The notes under the pieces were generated by a model. The model saw only the letters and a list, made by a program, of their open reading frames with translations, had not been told where the DNA came from and ran no database searches. A stretch of DNA of 9,787 bases from Candidatus Latescibacteria bacterium 4484_7 (lineage in GTDB: Bacteria > Krumholzibacteriota > Krumholzibacteriia > Krumholzibacteriales > Krumholzibacteriaceae): assembly GCA_002085285.1 (NCBI GenBank), contig NATK01000035.1:1-9787 (forward strand), in the 5' to 3' direction. The position numbers were made by a program, and so were the translations under genes. Shown here piece after piece: positions 6,038 through 9,787 of this stretch. Positions within the stretch are counted from its first letter, which is position 1, and each line of letters opens with the position of its first letter.

Positions 6038-7537
6038 ATGGATGATCGTTATGGAAAGATGTTCCTTTTTTTTCTTGCTCTTGCCATTGTTTTTTCATCT
6101 GTGTCCGATTGTCTCTTTGTTGAGTCTTCGCATGCCTCCATCTTGAAGGAAACCAGCTTTAAATTTTTGAAGGAAGACAACACCAGGACGGTGGCCGAGG
6201 GGAAGGGTGCGGAGCAAAACAATCAACAGAATATCCAGCAGTTGCCAGTGCTCGAAAAGGCCGTAGATCCAGATAAGTATATCCTCGGACCATACGATCG
6301 ACTCGTTATCAACATACTCAGCCCCGAGCCGAAGACCTTTTCCCTCATGATACTCCCCGAGGGATACCTTTTCATTCCCGGTGTAGGGGGCATATATGCA
6401 AACGGTCTAACACTGAATCAGTTCCGAGAGCGTCTCGCGAAAGAGGTGGACAAATTTTTCCACGACGTGGAGGTGCACTGCTATTTGAGCGTTCCGAGGA
6501 CCTTCAGGGTATTCGTCACGGGTGGGGTAAGGAATCCCGGGGGAGTGGAGGTGACTTCGGTGGAGAGGCTCAGTGATGCCATCGACAAAGCCGGCGGGTT
6601 CAAGGGTGGCGCTTCCAAACGGTTGATCAGGATCGAGAGGGGAAACGACACATTGACGGTCGATCTGGTGAGTTTTCTCAATAGAGGGGTCGACAGCGGC
6701 AATCCTACGCTTCAGGGTGGAGACAGGATCTTCGTTCCACCTGCTAAGCATCGTGCTCGAATACTCGGGGATTTCTACAAGGCCGGTATCTTCGAGATCA
6801 TAGAGGGAGAAAAGATCGAGGATCTGATTGATCTCGCAGGAGGTTTCACGACTGATGCGATCACCGACAGTATCCTTTTGACGAGGACGAATCCCGAAGG
6901 TTCCGTCGTGACTCGTGTAGTCGAGTCTGGCGATTACGATAAGCTGCTGAAGGATCAGGATGAGATCACCACATTCAGCAAGGCGAAGAACAAGAGAAGG
7001 GTCTATGTCTCGGGAGCAGCGAAGAGGACGGGACTTTTCTATCTTGCCGATGGAGAAGGACTCGGCGATCTATTGGTTAGGATGGGGGGGTTCAGTAGCA
7101 ACGCCGATCTAGAGCGTGTGTATATTGAGAAGATTGACGGAAGGAAGGTCGAGGTAGATTTGACCGAATATCTGCCTCCTCATGCCGAAAAGACCCTTCG
7201 AATAGATGACAGCGATGTTATCAGCATCCCATTTCTCGATATGAATATAACGGTCGGGGGTGAGGTCAATGTGCCTGGTAAGTACCCCTACAACGGGAGC
7301 TGGACGGTCGCTCAGTACATAGGTCTTGCCGGAGGGCCCACGAGCGATGGAAGCATAAACCGGGTTGTAATTTACTCTTCGGACCACAAGGCGAAAAAGG
7401 CGAACGGCAGCTATAAACCGAGGAGGGGGGAAACGATCATAGTAAAGAGATCGCGAACAAGGATCTTCGGCGAGTTCTTCGGCGGTCTGATCAGGCTCGG
7501 GACAGTGGTCGTTTCGATTATCGTTCTTACTAAATAG
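6038..7537 (+). CDS. Polysaccharide export protein with four SLBB domains (Wza-like)
   Basis: Proteins of this type form the outer-membrane or periplasmic channel through which exopolysaccharide or capsule chains leave the cell. From ATG 6038 it has 499 aa. Residues 8-33 look like a signal peptide: hydrophobic FLFFLALAIVF, then a likely SPase I site after SSHA. A low-complexity Gln/Asn linker follows (about 50-70). The Poly_export domain runs from about 78 (LGPYDRLVINILSPE) to 153. Four SLBB-like units follow near 155-203, 238-288, 320-376 and 402-453, each with a G-x-x-x-x-x-G turn and a D/L-x-x-x-A/M-G-G motif. The C-terminus (476-499) is a glycine-containing hydrophobic segment, comparable in place to the Wza membrane helix. 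Cys 25 has Asp before it, so it is a poor lipobox. I do not assign a specific wza/gfcE/epsA-type symbol. Confidence 0.87.
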   Translation: MDDRYGKMFLFFLALAIVFSSVSDCLFVESSHASILKETSFKFLKEDNTRTVAEGKGAEQNNQQNIQQLPVLEKAVDPDKYILGPYDRLVINILSPEPKTFSLMILPEGYLFIPGVGGIYANGLTLNQFRERLAKEVDKFFHDVEVHCYLSVPRTFRVFVTGGVRNPGGVEVTSVERLSDAIDKAGGFKGGASKRLIRIERGNDTLTVDLVSFLNRGVDSGNPTLQGGDRIFVPPAKHRARILGDFYKAGIFEIIEGEKIEDLIDLAGGFTTDAITDSILLTRTNPEGSVVTRVVESGDYDKLLKDQDEITTFSKAKNKRRVYVSGAAKRTGLFYLADGEGLGDLLVRMGGFSSNADLERVYIEKIDGRKVEVDLTEYLPPHAEKTLRIDDSDVISIPFLDMNITVGGEVNVPGKYPYNGSWTVAQYIGLAGGPTSDGSINRVVIYSSDHKAKKANGSYKPRRGETIIVKRSRTRIFGEFFGGLIRLGTVVVSIIVLTK

Positions 7538-7540
7538 GAG
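7536..7540 (+). promoter_or_regulatory. Shine-Dalgarno site that favours the gmhA GTG start
   Basis: AGGAG overlaps the export-protein stop TAG (7535-7537) and lies 8 nt before GTG 7549. The TTG at 7546 is 5 nt away and is a second choice. The overlap implies translational coupling. Confidence 0.55.
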
Positions 7541-7548
7541 CGGCATTG

Positions 7549-8142
7549 GTGAAACCGAATTATGTCGATATGGTGGCTTCAGAGTTAAACGCTCTAAGAG
7601 AATTGCTCGAAGTGTTTCCCGGAGAGGGGATGGAGAAGCTCGTCGAAATGGCCGGGATCATTTCGCGGGCAATACTGAACGGCAATGTGGTTTTCACGTG
7701 TGGAAACGGAGGAAGCGCCGCCGACGCCCAGCACATTGCAGGTGAACTCGTCGGTAGATTCAGAAAGAAGGTCAAGGGATACAAGGCATTTGCCCTGACG
7801 ACTAACAGCTCCGTGGTCACTGCGCTCGCCAATGATTTTTCCTTCGACGAGATCTTTTCGAAGCAGCTCGAAAGCAGGGGTGACGGAGGTGACGTGCTCC
7901 TTGCTCTATCGACGAGCGGAAATTCCCCTAATGTGATAAAAGCGGTAGAGTTGGCCAATGAAATGGGGATCGTGTCTCTTGCTTTTTCCGGCAAGGGGGG
8001 AGGAAGGTTGGCCGAGGTTTCCAGGTTATCGATAGTAGTGCCTCATTCCGATTTCGCAAGGATTCAGGAGATGCATATGGCGCTTGGACATATCCTCTGC
8101 GGATTGGTCGAGGACATGGTTCTCTCTACCAAGGGAAAATAG
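7549..8142 (+). CDS. gmhA: SIS-domain isomerase, probable sedoheptulose-7-phosphate isomerase
   Basis: GmhA converts sedoheptulose 7-phosphate to D-glycero-D-manno-heptose 7-phosphate, the first step to ADP- or GDP-activated heptose for LPS core, capsule or S-layer glycans. At 197 aa from GTG 7549 it matches the family. The single SIS domain has CGNGGSAADAQH (51-62), the ELVGRF loop, the TTNSSVVTALANDF stretch and STSGNSPNV (121-129). The residues that bind zinc or catalyse in GmhA, E. coli H61, E65, Q172 and H180, appear as H62, E66, Q173 and H181, in DAQHIAGE and RIQEMHMALGH. This favours GmhA over the related DnaA-binding SIS protein DiaA, although DiaA-like proteins share much of this pattern. 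It lies between the export protein and glycosyltransferases, which fits a role in surface-glycan precursor supply. Confidence 0.85.
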   Translation: MKPNYVDMVASELNALRELLEVFPGEGMEKLVEMAGIISRAILNGNVVFTCGNGGSAADAQHIAGELVGRFRKKVKGYKAFALTTNSSVVTALANDFSFDEIFSKQLESRGDGGDVLLALSTSGNSPNVIKAVELANEMGIVSLAFSGKGGGRLAEVSRLSIVVPHSDFARIQEMHMALGHILCGLVEDMVLSTKGK

Positions 8143-8150
8143 CCTGCCTT

Positions 8151-9269
8151 ATGAACGATAAACCAAAGGTGCTTTTTCTCACGAAATACCCTTCCATAGG
8201 TGCAAGCAGCCGTTACAGGGTAGTGCAGTTCGTTCCGTACCTCGAGAAAGAGGGGTTCGAATGTCGTGTCGAACCGCTGCACGAAGAGTCTTATCTGAAG
8301 CTTATCTTCGACGGCCAAAGGCCTGGCGTGTCGTATCTGGTTAAGAGGTTCTTCAGGCGGTTGTTCGTTCTGCTCGGCTCAGTGAAATATTCGGTGGTCT
8401 TTGTGCAGAAAGAACTTTTTCCATATTTACCGCCCGTTGCGGAGTTGCTGCTGAAGCTTTTGGGCAGACGGATCGTTTACGATATAGACGATGCGATCTT
8501 TCTCTTCTACACCTCGTCAAGGAGTGCCCTGGTGAGATTCCTTCTCGGGGGCAAAATCCCTGTTGTAATGAGAGCCAGCACCTTGGTACTCGCGGGGAAC
8601 CGATTTCTACTTCGGTATGCCTCGAGGTATAACCGTTCGAGTGTCTATTTCCCGACTGTGGTGGATACATCGAGATTCGAGTCGGTAATCGAGCGAGGAG
8701 CGCGGAGAGACAGCTCTACCGACGGGGTACCGAGGGTCGTATGGATAGGTTCGCCCGAGACTCTTCATTTTCTATTGAAGAAGAAGAATGTTTTCGTCTC
8801 GCTCTCCCATGAGTGCGACTTCAGGCTCGTTGTCATCGGTGCGGCTGACGTGGCGATGGATGGTGTTGATGTAGAGTGTGTTGAGTGGAGCGATGAGACC
8901 GAAATCGAAAATCTTGCGAGGTGCGACATCGGCATCATGCCTCTCGAGGACGACTATTGGTCGAAAGGCAAGTGTGGACTCAAGCTTCTGCAGTATATGG
9001 CCTGTGGGCTTCCCGTTGTCTCTTCGCCAACCGGAGGTGGCGAAGAGATCGTGGAGGATGGGAAAACGGGTTTCATAGCACGAAACGATGAGGAGTGGGT
9101 CGAACGTCTCCTCGAACTGTGTCGAAGTGTAGATTTGAGGCGAGAACTCGGTCGGAGAGCGAGGACAGCGGTCGAAGAGAGGTACAGTATCGCAGTTTGG
9201 GCGCCGAGAATGGCAAAGATCATAGATGATGTGATCAGAAGCGGGACGTGCTCCGTGGCAGATTGGTAG
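8151..9269 (+). CDS. GT4-type glycosyltransferase with DIDDA motif
   Basis: This is a probable retaining GT-B fold glycosyltransferase adding a sugar to a growing surface polysaccharide at the cytoplasmic face of the inner membrane. Donor and acceptor cannot be told from sequence. It has 372 aa. The N-terminal Rossmann half shows KVLFLTKYP (6-14), SSRYRVVQF (19-27), and IVYDIDDAIF (108-117), typical of one GT4 branch. The C-terminal half begins near 195 with VVWIGSPET and carries DIGIMPLEDDYWSKGK (259-274), LKLLQYMACGLPVVSSP (277-293) and GGGEEIVEDGKTGF (295-308). The EX7E pair of classical GT4 enzymes is missing: the positions are G273 and Q281. A Lys/Arg-rich hydrophobic stretch near 62-76 could touch the membrane. 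It starts 8 bp after gmhA, and the nearest ribosome-site match (AAGGGAA, 8131-8137) is distant. Confidence 0.88.
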   Translation: MNDKPKVLFLTKYPSIGASSRYRVVQFVPYLEKEGFECRVEPLHEESYLKLIFDGQRPGVSYLVKRFFRRLFVLLGSVKYSVVFVQKELFPYLPPVAELLLKLLGRRIVYDIDDAIFLFYTSSRSALVRFLLGGKIPVVMRASTLVLAGNRFLLRYASRYNRSSVYFPTVVDTSRFESVIERGARRDSSTDGVPRVVWIGSPETLHFLLKKKNVFVSLSHECDFRLVVIGAADVAMDGVDVECVEWSDETEIENLARCDIGIMPLEDDYWSKGKCGLKLLQYMACGLPVVSSPTGGGEEIVEDGKTGFIARNDEEWVERLLELCRSVDLRRELGRRARTAVEERYSIAVWAPRMAKIIDDVIRSGTCSVADW

Positions 9270-9311
9270 AGGTCGAAGGAGTCGATAAAGGAAAAATGGA
9301 GATGACGACAG

Positions 9312-9787
9312 ATGAAGGTTTGTGAGCTCTGTGCAGTGGATTTTACCGCCTATCATCTCTTGAGGCCTCTCGGCGTTGCACTGAGAGAGGGCGGGATCGA
9401 CGTGTGGTTTTGTTCAACGGATGGCGGTGGATTGAGAGCACTTGAAAGAGAAGGCTTCAAGACGTACGCCGTGCCGATTTCGAGGAACTACAACGTGTTT
9501 GCCCATCTCGTTTCTCTATTTCGGCTCGTCGGTCTTTTCAGACGTGAGCGGTTCGACATCGTCCATGCTCATACCCCGATTGCGGGATTGATTGGAAGGG
9601 TTGCTGCCCGTATTGCCGGTGTTCCAGTGGTAATATATACGGCTCACGGTTTCTACTTTCATGAGAATATGCACGGCCTCGTCAAGAAGCTCTTCGTTGC
9701 AGTGGAAAGGTTTGGTGCCCGCCTGTCCGATGTAGTCTTCGTCCAGAGCAGGGAAGATTATGAAGAGGCGCTTTCACTCGGGATTGC
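9312..9787 (+). CDS. Glycosyltransferase, GT4 family, N-terminal part (3' end outside window)
   Basis: Only the first 158 residues are in the window and no stop is reached. They form the N-terminal acceptor-side half of a GT-B glycosyltransferase. Seen are a first beta strand with a flexible LLRPLGVALREGG loop (17-28), alternating hydrophobic strands, FDIVHAHTPIAGLIGRVAAR (81-100), and GVPVVIYTAHGFYFHE (103-118), a stretch typical of capsule and EPS GT4 enzymes. VVFVQSREDYEEALSLGI closes the visible part and resembles the segment before the GT4 donor domain. GGAG at 9298-9301 lies 10 nt before ATG 9312. ATGs at 9296 and 9304 are in other frames. The gap to the previous gene is 42 bp without a visible terminator, so the two transferases are probably co-transcribed. 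Sugar specificity is unknown. Confidence 0.88.
   Translation, partial: MKVCELCAVDFTAYHLLRPLGVALREGGIDVWFCSTDGGGLRALEREGFKTYAVPISRNYNVFAHLVSLFRLVGLFRRERFDIVHAHTPIAGLIGRVAARIAGVPVVIYTAHGFYFHENMHGLVKKLFVAVERFGARLSDVVFVQSREDYEEALSLGI

Overview
The window reads as ordinary chromosomal DNA from a diderm (Gram-negative type) bacterium. All nine genes I can support lie on the + strand, with short gaps or start/stop contacts except for one 262-bp gap before recA. Base composition is moderate and looks even along the window. Arginine is often AGG/AGA and isoleucine often ATA. The Leu codons TTA/CTA and the Ser codon TCA are nearly absent. I cannot name a phylum from this. The order cinA-thpR-recA-recX-alaS is known from Deltaproteobacteria-like lineages and several uncultured groups, so an uncultured diderm lineage is a fair guess, not a conclusion.

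Region 1 (1-1282) holds the 3' part of cinA (NMN deamidase / competence-damage protein) and thpR (RNA 2',3'-cyclic phosphodiesterase). Region 2 (1283-1544) is non-coding leader DNA ahead of recA, with weak hairpins and a T-rich stretch. Region 3 (1545-5994) holds recA, its modulator recX and alaS. recX starts 10 bp after the recA stop. A short gap before alaS carries a nested inverted repeat.

Region 4 (6038-9787) starts only 43 bp after alaS and changes theme to surface polysaccharide. It holds a four-SLBB-domain outer-membrane type export protein, a GmhA-like sedoheptulose-7-phosphate isomerase, and two GT4-type glycosyltransferases, the second cut by the window end. Together these look like the 5' end of an exopolysaccharide, capsule or O-antigen locus, possibly one using a heptose. 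Its export platform partners, polymerase and further transferases would lie downstream.

I found no mobile element, CRISPR array, tRNA, rRNA, toxin-antitoxin pair or defence system, and no clearly new biological system. The points most worth a second look are the export protein's architecture, the loss of the EX7E glutamates in the first glycosyltransferase, the inverted repeat before alaS, and the unassigned recA leader.
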